A DNA stretch of 64,000 bases from Lineolata rhizophorae (lineage: Eukaryota; Ascomycota; Dothideomycetes; Lineolatales; Lineolataceae). The position numbers were made by a program, and so were the translations under genes. Of the stretch, positions 1 to 12,142 are shown piece after piece (position 1 is the stretch's first letter; each line of letters starts with the position of its first letter). Below the pieces are notes generated by a model that saw only the letters and a list, made by a program, of their open reading frames with translations, did not search any database and was not told where the DNA came from. The stretch spans positions 536,440-600,439 of the forward strand of contig MU001680.1 in assembly GCA_010093515.1 (NCBI GenBank). The letters run 5' to 3'.

Positions 1-501
1 GCGGCCACGGGCGACGACGACGACCCGGGAAGCAGCGTCGCTGACGCGACCGTCCGCTTGTGGGGCGTCACGCCGCGGCGGTCCAAGGAGCCGCAGAGCC
101 CGCTATTTTTCGGCAGGAGCGGAGGCGGCGGCGGGGCGGCGTCGGGGTCGGGATCGGGGTCGGCAGCTGCGGCGGCTGGCGCTAGTGCCAGCGCGGCGAA
201 AAGGGGCGTCACGCCCGTGGCGTACGCGACGCCATATTCGGGGCCGGTGTTTGCGGGGAAGTTTGCGAAGAGCGAGAGCGAGGAGGATGATAAGGGGGGT
301 TTCTTTGAGCGAGCGGGTAGTGGGGAGGGCGAGGAGGAGGAGGGGGGTGATGATGAGATGGAAGAGGCGTGGGAGGGGTTGCAGGAGGGGGCTGAGGAGG
401 ACGAGGAAGAGGAAGATAGCGATGATGATGATGTTGTTGTTGGATTTGACGACGACGAGAGTAATGAAAGTGGGTTCGTGGACGAGATGGACGAGGAATA
501 G
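1..501 (+). CDS. C-terminal part of an unidentified acidic-tailed protein (5' truncated by window)
   Basis: Reading frame 1 is open from the first base of the window to a TAG at 499-501, so this is the last 166 residues of a longer gene; the true start lies outside. The sequence shows a Thr-Pro containing patch near the left edge (VTPRRSKEPQSPLFF), a Gly/Ser/Ala linker, a second TP patch (RGVTPVAYATPYSG), then about 70 residues dominated by Glu and Asp ending in DEMDEE. Such tails are common in nuclear proteins (histone or DNA-repair factors), and the SP/TP sites could be proline-directed kinase targets, but no fold is visible and I do not recognise the family. Strong third-codon GC in the first half supports coding. 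Confidence 0.6.
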   Translation, partial: AATGDDDDPGSSVADATVRLWGVTPRRSKEPQSPLFFGRSGGGGGAASGSGSGSAAAAAGASASAAKRGVTPVAYATPYSGPVFAGKFAKSESEEDDKGGFFERAGSGEGEEEEGGDDEMEEAWEGLQEGAEEDEEEEDSDDDDVVVGFDDDESNESGFVDEMDEE

Positions 502-2138
502 CCGGCGGCGTCGGCTCGCTTGCTATGCTTTTGTTTTGGTCCGCCCGGCAGGGCGTGGTTTACATCCGCCTTTCGGGATTGATGTGCCGGCGCAGTTTCA
601 GATATGGTGTGATATATGGTCTCATGTGGCTGAACTTAGGTTTTTGGTATTCGGTCGGGTTTGTTCTATGCGTGGCTGGTATCCTCTCTTGCTGAAGTGG
701 CGGGATGGCGGCGCCGGTTCGGAAGGCTGCGCGCTGCCGGCTGGTCTTGTGCTTAGATTTTTCTATCAGCCAATAGGTTTTGCGTCTGCTCTGGATCTAA
801 TTGGGCTTGATCGAGTGTACGTTTACCTGAGCTGGGAACTAGGAGCACACATCTTTCCTGTGCTAGCGTTTGTAGACCTTTTCACCCTTCCCAAGTGGAA
901 GTGAATCTCTCTTGTTTTCATATGTTTGGCACCTTTTCTCTTTCCATCCTCCCTCGATGTATGATCTAAAAAGTTGGGTGCGAGTGTTCCAATGGCTTAC
1001 AGCTACACATAGCCTTCTGAAAGGAAGCGGAAGGAGGAATCATCAATTGATTTTGGGTCCCACGGTCTCCGTAAGTGCTGCGTGAGTTCCTTCGTTGCCA
1101 CTTGGACACGTAGCCGTGGGATGTCAGCGTTATAGGGACCAACTACAACTGCGATCGAGTTGGGCCTACGTAGGCCTACTTGTATTCGGTAGGTCTATCT
1201 GAAAGCAGTTTGCGAAGGGCGGATGCCGAACACTTCCAGCAAGGAAATTGCAGGTGCATCATATTGAGAACTCCCCGTTGCCGAATTGATGGGATGTAGG
1301 GCGTACATAAAGGACATACTATTGTTGTAGATTCACTTGTAATGGAAAAGATTAGTATCATTCAATTCTCATTCCTCGGGTATCTAACTCTTAAACTCTA
1401 TCCGCCTTCTAAAAAGTCCAAGTAATGCGAACTCGTGCCAGACGCTATCATCTATCCCCGCACATGCATCATCATACGCTTCAATGATGCAATGTCGCCC
1501 CTCTCTTCAAAGCACATCCAGAAATTTGATAGACTGAGAAAGGCACAAGAGACAACCGAACAAAGCAAGCTAAACAAAAGAGGAATGTGGACGATAGATG
1601 CGTGGTAATACTAGAGCGAAGTTAGCGAGGCGAGATGACAGTGAGGGAGCATGCAACCCAAGCCTCCACCACAGACCGATCCGCCACGTCCGCCCAATCA
1701 AAACGCCACAACGCAGCAAGAGCAGACTTGATCCTCTGTCCAAGGCCATCTAGAGCGCCCTAGCCTGGACGAGACTCCAAGAGCCCCGCGAATCTAATGC
1801 CGGTGCTAACGCAGAGGAGACGGCAGAGGCGGGTTGAAAGCAAGAATGAGATAAGACGTGTATCCCTCTCGTAACATGGAAGCAGCCAGCGGAATGGGGT
1901 CCGGCGGCCTCCGCCCAATCCCCTAGGAGCGGGCCGCGCGCGCGAGGCCCGAGCCGTTGGGGCAGAAGTGAGGCTGCGGCAACCCCACGGGAGTGGGGTA
2001 GGAGGGAAAGGCTATCTAGCAAACGATCTGCAGGCGGCAGGTACGGGCGGGCCGGAACGGGAAACGCAGCGTTGGAAAAGTTACTAGCAGCCCCCGTGGT
2101 GCGGGCACGCTAAGGTGCCGAACGCCAGGTTTATTACG
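502..2138. other. intergenic region between convergent genes
   Basis: About 1.6 kb between the 3' end of the left partial gene and the 3' end of the permease. Only short, low-quality reading frames are present. A 14-bp perfect palindrome (GGCCTACGTAGGCC) lies at 1163-1176. The right part (about 1860-2060) is very GC-rich. I see no gene, tRNA or transposon. Confidence 0.6.
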
Positions 2139-4352
2139 TTAGGGCGAGTACGTGTCGGAAAACGCGAGGATGTCGTCCGGATCTTCGGCCGGCAGCATGT
2201 CGATGATATCTCTTGTGCGCGGGCCGGTATATTTCCTGCGTAGAATAGAGGTTGTTAGTCCGTTGCTTTTTTTTTTCTTGTCGGAGAGTGAGGCTTGACG
2301 ATCTATTGGCAAGACCAAGGAGATCATCAGATGAGGCGGGCGGGGGCAAACGTACTTTCGCGCTCCAACGAACCACCATGTCATACTGAACAGGCCGATA
2401 AAGCCAGCCACGCAAATCGCGTAGTTGAAGTTCTCTGGCGTGACGGGCCGCTTCGCCGGGAAGAACAGGACGACTGAGATGAAGACGACCCAAGTGACGG
2501 CGATGGCGTTGACCGGCTTGCTCCATCTGCCCATAGTGTACGGTCCCTCGATGAATTTCACCCGATGTTCGTACACTCGGTGGGCGACGATGACCGCGAT
2601 ATAACTGATGTCGAGCGCGGGCGCGGTAACATTAAAGATTGCGATGATCGTCTGGTCGCTGCCTATGCCGATGAGATTGAGGCATCCGCAAAATATGACA
2701 ACGAGCCACACAGCATTTACCGGCGTTCCGGTATGTTTGTTGATGCTGCTCCAAAAGCTACGTTGACAAGAGTCGTGTCAGTCTCCACGGAGCACCTATA
2801 GCCGCTGCTACCGGGCGTTGAACGAACCTTGAAAAGGGGAAAGCCTCGTCGCGCGCGAACGCATACGCCATTCGCGCATTCGCCAGCATTGCAGAGCATC
2901 CGGTAAACACCTGAACGAGGATGACGAAGAAGAACATAATAGTACCTCCCACTCGGCCGCCTGCGTTGAGGAATATCTGAGCAGCTGGAAGGCCAGTCGG
3001 CGAGGCTAGGATCTCGTCAATGTCCGTGACGCAAAAGCAGAACGTAACGTTCAACATCCATCCCACAATTCCAGACACCAGGATGGCTGCGCGGATTGCT
3101 ACAGGGCCGCGAACTGCGGCATCGTGAGTTTCCTCAGACATGCTGTCGGGGGACGTTAGCACGTTGGTTCCAGTGAACCCTTGGGAAGCCTTACTGTGTG
3201 GTCCCGTCGTAGTCGGTCATAACCCACGCCACTGACAGGAAACTAGAAGTTGAAGTTAGTATTGAAGGCTACTTCCTGGGAGATTTGCGAACACCTCTTA
3301 CCCTAGCAAAAATGAGAAGCCCCTACTTCCCCACCCAGACCCGTCCGTGACATGCCCGAAAACCCAGGACGCACTTTGCTTGTTTGGAGTGAGGAGCAAA
3401 AGGGCCACGCAAATAGAGATAGATGCAAGAACTATATCTACGTTAGAATTGCAAACGGACAAATACGTTGTGTGGCTGCGTACTATTGATTGGAGCGAAC
3501 CACATGATAGTTTGGTGGAGATTTCTGGTCGTCAAAGAACATACAGTTCCGAATATGCAGAGGACAAGAATGGCCAGGAGGACAGTCTGTAATGAGTTTC
3601 TTCGAGTAGAGTCAGAAGATGAACGAAGGCCACAAGGTCTCAGTGCACTTACGGCGTATACGAGTATTCGCCGTCTTCGAACTTCGAGTTCATCACAGCC
3701 GTGGCCAAAATCATCTGCGAAATGGTGTAGGCCAAACTGGCAACTCCGGCAGCCTGGCCCAAAAAGTTACACCAACCGATAATCCAAGCCCACACGGCAA
3801 CATGTTCCTCTGGAACCACATGCTTTGTTACAAAGTACATGCCGCCTGCGGTCGGATATGCCGAGACCAGCTCAGCCACTGTCCTCACAAGTTAGTGAGC
3901 CATCAGACTGTCAATGCCAAAATGAAGATAAATGGATCTTACCAGAACTTGCTATGCACATTGCCATACAAGAGCCGGTAAACCAGGCCCATACGACGGT
4001 TGCAGGCCCGCCAGATTCCAATGGCACACCAAAAGTGGCGGGAACTGACCCCAAAACGCCCAAAATCGATATGGCATATGAGACGGTGGACCACTTGTTA
4101 AACTCTCGACGCAGTTCCTAGTGAATGTGAGCGGAGGCTATCACGCTTGCTGTAAGTATTAATAGAATCTACCTGCTTGTAGCCTATCCGGGCGAGCAGA
4201 CGCTCGTCATCGTCGTGGATGGTAGCCATTGGCCCTTGAGACGGAGATGGCTCTTTGGTCTCTTTGGTACTTGGTGTTCTCTTGCTATCCCCGAGTCCGA
4301 GGGGTGACTTGACATCACTCGGAGGGCGGGCTTTTGAGTCTGTGGTATCCAT
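2139..4352 (-). CDS. GABA/choline-type amino-acid permease (APC superfamily, ACT family)
   Basis: This is a multi-exon plasma-membrane transporter of the fungal UGA4/HNM1-like amino-acid/choline transporter family, expected to carry GABA, choline or a related amine by proton symport. Reading from ATG 4352, a hydrophilic N-tail ends in DDDERLLARIGYKQ. Next come ELRREFNKWSTVSYAISIL and the family signature AELVSAYPTAGGMYFVTKHV with GWCNFLGQAAGVASLAY. Later exons give FGHVTDGSGWGS, MSEETHDAAVRGP (the SEE(T/V) motif after TM6) and the last TM helices, ending DDILAFSDTYSP. Clear introns are 4118-4172, 3879-3942, 3600-3652 and one near 2236-2355; two more lie near 3180-3300 and about 2715-2830. The expected protein is about 530 residues with 12 TM helices. 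The exact substrate cannot be read from sequence. Confidence 0.9.
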
Positions 4353-7300
4353 TGCGCTCTGTTATCAAAAGGCTCCTCAACTTCATGCAGGGAAAAGTTC
4401 GTGTGGGTGAGAGCGAGGAGAGCCGCAAGGAAAGAAATGTGAGTACGTCACAGGGGATTCACAGTGACTTTCAACAGAAAGTCCGATGTCCCTTGGATCA
4501 CTCGTATGAATTGGATAGAACTGGACAATGTCCGGGAGTCCCATAACGGGGCGGAGGGAGAGGAGAGAGGTGATATATACATTTCTTTTACCATATCTTT
4601 ACCAATTAGAAGGCGATGCCTGTCGGGGCAACGATATTGGTCCGGCCCAAGGCGTAACACGCCAGTTGTACTCCACTTAGTTCCGTAGCACACAGCGAGC
4701 TTAGCTCGAGGGATGGGGCCGGCTCCCGTAGCTTTACGGTGAAGCCATCGACCGTGCCACGTGCAGGCGGGCCGGCCAGTTTTGGGCTTCGGATGGGCGG
4801 TGGCGCGCAACGTTGATTGCCGGCGCAGCCGGGGGGTTTAGAAATGAAGGTGCCACTGCTGGGTAGCGACAGGGTGCCCAGGAGTGGGGGATTCGAATGA
4901 CTGGGGGAGGCAGGGGGATCGCGTTAGGAATGGGAAGGAGTCAGTATGTGGGAAGTTAAGGCGTCCTCCTTCGTGTGCGCTCGGTGCTCCTGCTCGGCGT
5001 CGTGAGGCTGCGCGCGCTCTCGCGCCTTCGGCGACGCTGCGTGGACGGTTCCCGGAAGTCGGAACGGGGTGGCTTGCCAGGTTGTCGTTGGCGGGCGACG
5101 GGTCATTTGATTGACGAGTTGCGCTGGAGTACGAGAGGGAAAAGGGACTCGCGAGGAGCGGTCTGACGGCTGGGCTACGCTAGCGCGCCGCTGCTGCTGC
5201 ACGGCGTGGGAAGCTCTTCCTGCCTTCCCAACGAGCCGGGAGAGCCCCAGTCCCCGGCTCTCGTGCGGTTGAAACGGCCGTCCACGGGCGCCGGGCTTGG
5301 CGGCCAAGGGCGTGCCCTCCCCCGAGACCTTGCTGGGCTGCGGGCACGCTCGCGCGGCGGCGCACGATGATGCACGAGGCACAGGGAGGCGGGCGACGTC
5401 GTCCGCGGCGCCCGCGTCCGGGACCCTTTTGTTGCGGCGCACGGCAGGCGACAAGTTACTACTGGCGACAGAAGGCGAGGACTCGACCGGGAGGGCCCAA
5501 CGGGTTGCGCCGACGCCCTTGCGCCTGGGGGCCTCTTTTGCGTCTGCCACATCGTCGCATACAGGGTGCAGCATGCGGTGGGGCTGTCCAGACTCCCACC
5601 TGCGAGCCCAATCCCTACCAGCCACCCTGTCGAATTTGACCCGCTGCCCGGCCAGAAAATTCTCCTGTAGATCCGCCGCGCTGTTTACTTTTTGTTTTTC
5701 GGAACGCCTTCGCGAACGTTTCATCTGGGGCCGTGTCCGCTCTCCCCGCTACTGTACTCCGTACTCGGCAGACACCTGCAGTGTCCCTGTTTCTTGGAGA
5801 TTATGTAATGCGCCGCCCCAACGCCGCTGCCACGCGATTCTGTCGCGACATCAATTTGCTGTTCAACAGGGGAAGACCCTAGGCGCATGGCAGCACCCGC
5901 CGTAAGGCACCCGCCGTAAGTACTCCCCGGCAATCAAACCACATGATGGTACAGGGCACATGGCCGCAAGGAGTAAATGTACTAGGTAGTAGGTACGTAG
6001 TTAGTCGGGTGCCTACGCCGTCTTGGTTTTTAGGTCAGGTCCTCAAGTCTCCGGAAGCGGTGAGAAGACGGCATTTGGACCTCGGGCGAGGCCAAACCAT
6101 GCTAAATGCAGAGCCTGCGCTCTATTCTTCCTAGCTTGGCAATTAGTTATGAGTGCCAGTTTGGCCCGGTCAGTCTCTCCTCTGGAATGCAGCACGTCTT
6201 CCTCGGCGTCCCGAAGCCAAGAAGATCTTGCAATCGCGCGGCCAGGTGTGTACGTAGCTGCGTACGGACGGATACGTACGACAACAAGGTACGCGGCAAT
6301 CTCTTATCGTAGCTGCCCTCGCCGTTTTCTAGAGCTGCCAGTTTCCCGCTGCACGCTACCCGACGAGCAAGTGCAGCCGCTGCGCTGCAGCCCACTAAGC
6401 TCCGATATAGGTCGCTTCTGCTACGTAGGTTCTGGGCCATTGCACGGCAAGGGCCGCCTGGTACGGAGTACTTCGTCCGGCCCCTCTCACTAGGTAGGTA
6501 GCACGCACGGTAGGGTGGAAGAGCTGCAATTGAGGACGATTTGCATGCCACGTCAATTGGGGCTACTCGAAGAGCGTTGGTGCGGGAAGTCGAGCGCACG
6601 ATAGTACGGTCATGATGGCCGAGTGGAAAGGTGCCAGTAGAAGCCAAGCAATCAGGGATGATGCATCCAGTCTTTTCCCGCCGCTCCGGTACCGAACGGC
6701 GCTCGCGTCGCCAGCCGAACCGCCAGTGGCTTCCCAACTCCCACGCTTGCGGATACCTACCGTGTCGGCGCCCGGTGACCACAAGTCACAAGTCGTGGAA
6801 CCTTCAGGTCTCCCAGCTAAAGAGGAGCGACGGATCACTCGCGCCTAGTTCCCATTGATTCATGCACCGTGCAGCCGATTCGCTACTTTCGTCCAGATGA
6901 TTTCTCCTCCGATCATCGCTGCGGGAGATTTTCGCCCGTTTGGATGCTTCTCCCACGTTGGCTTCGGAGTCTTTCCTGAGCCAATCGCCATGCTATATTT
7001 GGCCCGCTATCTCACAGTTGCTTCTTCTAAGCCTTCCGGGAGTCAACAGTGTGCGCCGGAAAGGCGGGTGCTAGTTCCGTCAGACTTACCACGGTTCGTA
7101 CTGATCTGAACTACGGCTATCGTCGGCCAACTCTGAGTTTAAGCCGTCAACTAGATGGAATATCCAGAAGTGCTTGTCCGCACCCGAGATTACTCCAATC
7201 AAGTACCTATCCTTGCTATCTTGTACAAACTTAGCGCAATGGAAAACGCTCAAGAGCCCCTGTTTTCTGAGGTTGTGGTTGTATTCTCGCCGCCCCGCAT

Positions 7301-9494
7301 TCCCCCGCCATCGCGCATCTCCCAAGCAATAATAGAGCCTGAGGCATCACCTTTCCAAAGCAGCTCAACACCCACCTCGGCAACTCCCGTCCGCACCAGC
7401 TCAGCCGTGGTAGTGGTCCACCCCTCCGAACCACCACAGCCCGGCCCGTGGTGCCATGACACCTCGCCTCCCAACAACAACGCCACGGGCCGTTCCCCTT
7501 CCAGCCTACCACCGCGCCGCAAACCACTGGAGCGGGTTCCAACCGGCCCCAACCCAGCTCAGCCTTTCTCACCCCCAACCAACCCTTTCCGTTCCACGCA
7601 AGATCCCACGACGCTAGCTCCAACCGCGGTCACTTTTCGAGCAAGCCTCACTTCGGTGCGGCACGCGGCCTTCCCCAGTGCCCGCCCCTCGCAAAGCGAG
7701 CGGGACGGATCGCTCGGGACCAACCTTGCGCCGTTCCGCGAGGCCCAACCAGCGGGCCCGGCGGTTGCTAAGCGGGCGCGTGCGGGACGGGATTGGAGCT
7801 TGGGGGGGCGGGCCGCGAGCAGGTGACTACTACGTGGGTAGGGTTGTTCTGCTCCACAGGTTTCTCACGTACGCCACCGTCACGTCTTTTTTCCGCTTTG
7901 CTCCCAAGGTTGGGCACGCAGGGTTACGCGGACGGGACGGGACGGGACGGGAGGTTGGGGGATGCGGGATGCAAGCACGGAGGGGAGAGCGGGAGGCGGA
8001 GAGGAGGAGAGTCTAGGCCGGCGCCTTGGGGTGCGCCGTGAGGATGTTGACGAAGCAGGAAAGCAAATATCTGGTTTTGAGACGAATAGGAGTCATCTCC
8101 GCCGAGCATGATGGATTCCATCCTTCTTCTTCTTCTTCTACTCCTCCTGCCGCTCCTGCATGCGGGAAAGCCTGGCCCGTAGGGCCGCGTGTTGTGTCGT
8201 TGGCCGGATACGTTGAGGAAGTCGTTGAGAGGCATGGAGACAGCTGCATCACGCAGAATAGTAGCCAGAAGCGTCATAGAGAGCCGCCCTCCCCGCAACG
8301 CATGCGTGCATGCGCTCCATTTGGGGGCCGAATCTGGTAAGGCTGACGCGAGTACAAGGGTGCGCCAGCCCACGCTCAAACAAAAAATGGGGGAATCTAT
8401 AGGGCGAGTGGGTACAGTAAGTGAGTTGAGTGATGACCGGGCAGGAGCAGGATCGATATGCACGTGCGAATGCGGGCGTTGTCTCGTCCATCAGTACATA
8501 CAGGACGGCAGGATGGAGTTTGTTGCTTTGCCCATGGGGTATTTGTGGGGCGCGGGGAATGTTGCCGTTCTTGTCTGATGCTGACTCTATTAGTCCGCTG
8601 AGCCTGGAGAGCCACACTCTCCGTACCACCCAGTCCATTCAGTGCTTGAGCTTTTGAATTTCCTACCACTTTCTTAGACCAGTCATGCGATACTCTGTGC
8701 CCCAAAAAGCCCAGTCCTATGTTTAGTATATGCCCGAGAGTCCGGACGATGGAGACTGGTTGGTAGTTTTCGACATTCGAGTCATCCTTGCACAAGGTGG
8801 TAGGCGTGTGCTCAATATCAGGTCAGATCCTAAGCTCTTTTCTTCTTTGTTGTTCGAAAAATGGGGAATATGCGTGCTTTCCGGCGAATAAATATGCTTG
8901 GCGATCTGACCGGATAGGTTGCCTTACGCACCGCATCAAGAATATGAGTGGGGAAAGCTGCGAACGTCAACACCACTTCTGTGGCGATCATTTTCCCAAT
9001 GTGCGAGCTAATCCGCGATAAATATCTCAAAACCTCGACCTAAGTCTTCGCCATAACTCGTGAACTCATGCACCCCCGGTGATTTTCAAGCTTCGTCATG
9101 ATGATACGAACACCACTCATCAACGAAAACAGCAACAACTTATCACTTTAGCATTACTCAGAGGTAGACTACCTAATCAATAGTTGGACGACCGTCCCAC
9201 TGCAGAGACAAACCTGATCCGCGCAACGCTAAGTCCGCCAAACACCACCCCCACTGATACTAGATATACCCGAACCAAAGAGAACAAAGAGAAAAGGTTC
9301 CTGAACGCGCAATTTGCACATCATATGGCAACCGAAAAGCTCCGGGATTAGAACGCCAGACATCCCCGGCTAGGGGTTTCAACCCGAACACTAACAGAAA
9401 AGATTTAATCAAACGTAGGCCATCAGCCCTACGAGTATACATCGCACGGCTCCTGAGCTCAACAGGTCCCACGCCAACACAAAGCAACTAGCAA
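4353..9494. other. 5.1-kb gene-poor spacer upstream of the permease
   Basis: This stretch lies between the permease start and the 3' end of VID27. The reading frames in it are GC-driven, low-complexity (Arg/Ala/Pro-rich), overlap on both strands and resemble no family. It contains the TACG/TAGG-rich words seen elsewhere in the window (for example tactaggtagtaggtacgtag-like text near 5980-6000, and ctaggtaggta near 6490), TACTCCGTAC/GTACGGAGTAC words near 5755 and 6460, a (GACGG)4 tract at 7931-7950 and a TTC-rich tract near 8128-8145. Long cis-regulatory DNA or non-coding transcripts are possible; no gene can be supported. Confidence 0.5.
7931..7950. repeat. (GACGG)4 pentanucleotide tandem repeat
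   Basis: Four perfect head-to-tail copies of GACGG lie in the GC-rich spacer, followed by a G-rich run. This is a simple repeat and no function is implied. Confidence 0.85.
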
Positions 9495-12142
9495 TTAGTA
9501 GGGGCTGTTGACAATGTCGCTCTTGTTGAGGTAACTCTTGCGCGCACTAGACCGTCTCCCACCGGCACTCGACCGGGTGCCTGGCGTCCCCATGATGCTC
9601 TCACGCGTCGGACGCTGTAGAGCGTTCTTCTTGATCATGTCAACATCATGCGGAAGCGCAACGATCAGGTTCTTATCCGAACCAAAACGGAAGTTATCGG
9701 CCTTGATCTCCTCTGCATAGCGTTTGATCGAGTAAGGGTCCCTGCGGCCCGCGAGAACCTTCTTCAGACTCCAGGTGATGACAAATGGTCCAGTGGCGGT
9801 GATGATAGTGGTCTCCTCGCCATCCAGGCCCGTGTTGAAGCGTGCCGGTGTAAATGAGATCGGTGCCTTTGTCTCATGCTGGAACTGGGCCACATGCGCA
9901 GGGGTAAGACCCAAGCGACGCGGCTGCGGCTTCGAGTCCTTGGCAAACGGCTTCTCGAAACCAAGCTTGCCCTCGTTCTTGCCCTCTTTCTGCAAGGCGT
10001 CGATAAGAAGCAGGTAGGTCCTTGTGGTCGCAAGGAGCCAGCGACCATCTGCAGACGTGTCCATGCCAATTATGGGGTCGCCAAGGGCGGGGATGTGTGT
10101 CTTGGCGTTTATCCCAAGCCGGTCGAACATTCTAATGTCTCCCTTGTTTGATGCCACGGCAATATAACCCTTTTCTGTCGTTGCCGCGGCGCTGAAATCG
10201 TTTTTCGAAACGTACTGTTTCAGCTGGGAGTCAACGAGCTTGTTCCCAGACAAGCGTGGGTCGATGCGGTAGAGTGCATTGCCAGAAAGACCCAAGAAGG
10301 TTTGCTCCCCAGTCATTTGAGCGAATTTCTTATTGTATAAAGTCAGCAGGTCTCCAGCGCATTGAGCCAGTCAGCGGAGAGAAGAAATGCTTACCGAGTC
10401 AGGTGCGAAAACATTGACTGGAATATCGTCATGGACGTTCCACTCGTCCACCACCTTTCCGTACTCCAAGTCCATACGATAAAGCTTGTTTGGATCGACG
10501 TTGTTCTGAAGGATCAGGTTGGCGTCCTCATTGTGGAGCATCGCCTTGCTGGGGTTGAACAGCTTTCCCTTCGGCGTCTCCACCTTGTTGATATTCGTCG
10601 AGAACTGCAAGTGGTTGTCCTTGGTGTGCTTGAACACGCCGATCTTTGATCCACGAACGACGAACGACCTGTCATGCTTGTAGCCAACTTGGAGTTGAGA
10701 GTTCATCGCGCCATCCTTGTTGCCCTTTACATCACTGTCGTCCTCTGACTCGTCAGTGTCGTAGTGTTCACTACGCTCGCCATCGTCCTTAACTTCTTCT
10801 TCGTCGCTTTCCTCCTCCTCTTCCTTCGTGCCCTCTACGTCTTCCGTGTCTTCCATGGTCAGATCATTGAATGCCTCAAGGACATACTCCCGTTCCTGAT
10901 CTTTTGCCTTAATCCATTTCGTCTGGTTCGAATGCTCCCATAGAGCTTGCATCAAACCTTCTTGGAAGCGCTCAAGCATTTCCTGTGTCTGAAAACGCAG
11001 AAGCCAAGAACTGGCGGAGCCATCGGTGGGGTAGTGGTTAAAAATAAACGAAATATACTCGTAGTTGAATACTGGGTTGATGTCCGCCACAATGGGTTGG
11101 CCGAACCACTCCCGATCTTTGCCGGAGATTTGCAGCCAGTAGTTCCAGTTTCCGATCTCGCCCACCTCAGCTACGATTGCATCTTCCTGGAGAACAAAAG
11201 TCCCGGATTCGAAATCGAAGAGATGCAGCTGCGCGGTCTCCTTCGCCAACATCTCCTTCGTTGCCGGGCGGCCTTTTGACGGCGGTTGGATGATTGTCTG
11301 GGTGCCCTTTCCCTTCGGCGAAGGCATCTCTGCCTGTTCTTCTCCCGCGCTAATGAACGAGGCCTCCGGAGAAGGCGAGATTACCGGTGATAGCGCCGAA
11401 GGGCTTGCAAGTGGGCTTGCGTTGGGGATCGGCTCCTCCTCAAACGAGAACTGGCGAAGATCTTCGTCGGTCGCTGTGTCGTGCCGCCTCCGATACTTGC
11501 GCTCGTATTGGCACTGCTGTGCCACAAGCTCAAACTGTTGGATTGTGGACGGCTGGACGGACTGATCGCACACAAATTCCCACAGGTCACCCGAGTCACC
11601 GCTCAAATCGCGCCAAGCGAAGACTTTCTCACCAGTTTGTCGGACGTCGGCGCGAAAGCGGAGGCTTTCGTCGAGGAGGAAGGTCTTTTCGTCTTTATCT
11701 GAGCCGAGGGCTCCGACAGATGCGTCGAGGTCGCCTTCTTCTTCGTCCAGGAGCTCCTCCTCGCCTTCTTCGTAGGCTCGCTGCACAACGAGCTGGTATT
11801 GAAATTCTTGGCCTGTGCGTCGGATGGAGGCGGCGCAGTCTTTGAAGATGAGCTCGGAATAGCCCTTGACAGACAACGGACGGACGAGGTAGAGTTGGCC
11901 TTGCGGGACGTCGACCAGAGTCTCTTTGGAGCTATCGCCAAAGATGTATTTGCTAACTATCGTCGTCACCACGGTTAGTATGTTAAAATGAAGCGGCAAG
12001 CTTTGGCTCGGGAACGGTAGGTGGGACGGCACGGGCAAAGTTGAAGTTGCAGAAAGCGGCTTCTTGAGGGAAAGTGCATGCGCGGGCAGGGGGGGAAATA
12101 TAGGTACTAAGTTGGTTACGAACCATTCCTGAGCATGAACAT
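9495..12142 (-). CDS. VID27: Vacuolar import and degradation protein VID27
   Basis: VID27 is a cytoplasmic protein linked in yeast to vacuolar degradation of gluconeogenic enzymes; its biochemical role is poorly known. Three exons are inferred. A 19-nt first exon (12142-12124) encodes MFMLRN plus one base; the intron 12123-11957 carries a perfect TACTAAC branch site. Exon 2 is 11956-10395 and exon 3 is 10328-9495, giving 804 residues. The first exon matters because the long frame has no in-frame ATG near its 5' end; joining it restores the family start MFMLRNVSKYIFGDSSKE. The N-half carries VDVPQGQLYLVRPL and YSELIFKDCAASIRR, then a low-complexity acidic linker. The C-half is the Vid27 beta-propeller-like domain (FLGLSGNALYRIDPRLSGNK, GYIAVASNKGDIRMFDRLG, SADGRWLLATTRTYLLLID) and ends in a basic Ser-rich tail. 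Confidence 0.95.

Noticed and set aside
4924-5724. 266-codon minus-strand frame in the first 5-kb spacer
   Set aside because: Low-complexity Arg/Ala/Pro sequence with equally long frames on other strands; no family likeness.
7155-7826. 223-codon Pro/Ser-rich plus-strand frame
   Set aside because: No homology seen; composition explained by C-rich DNA; no splice-linked neighbours.
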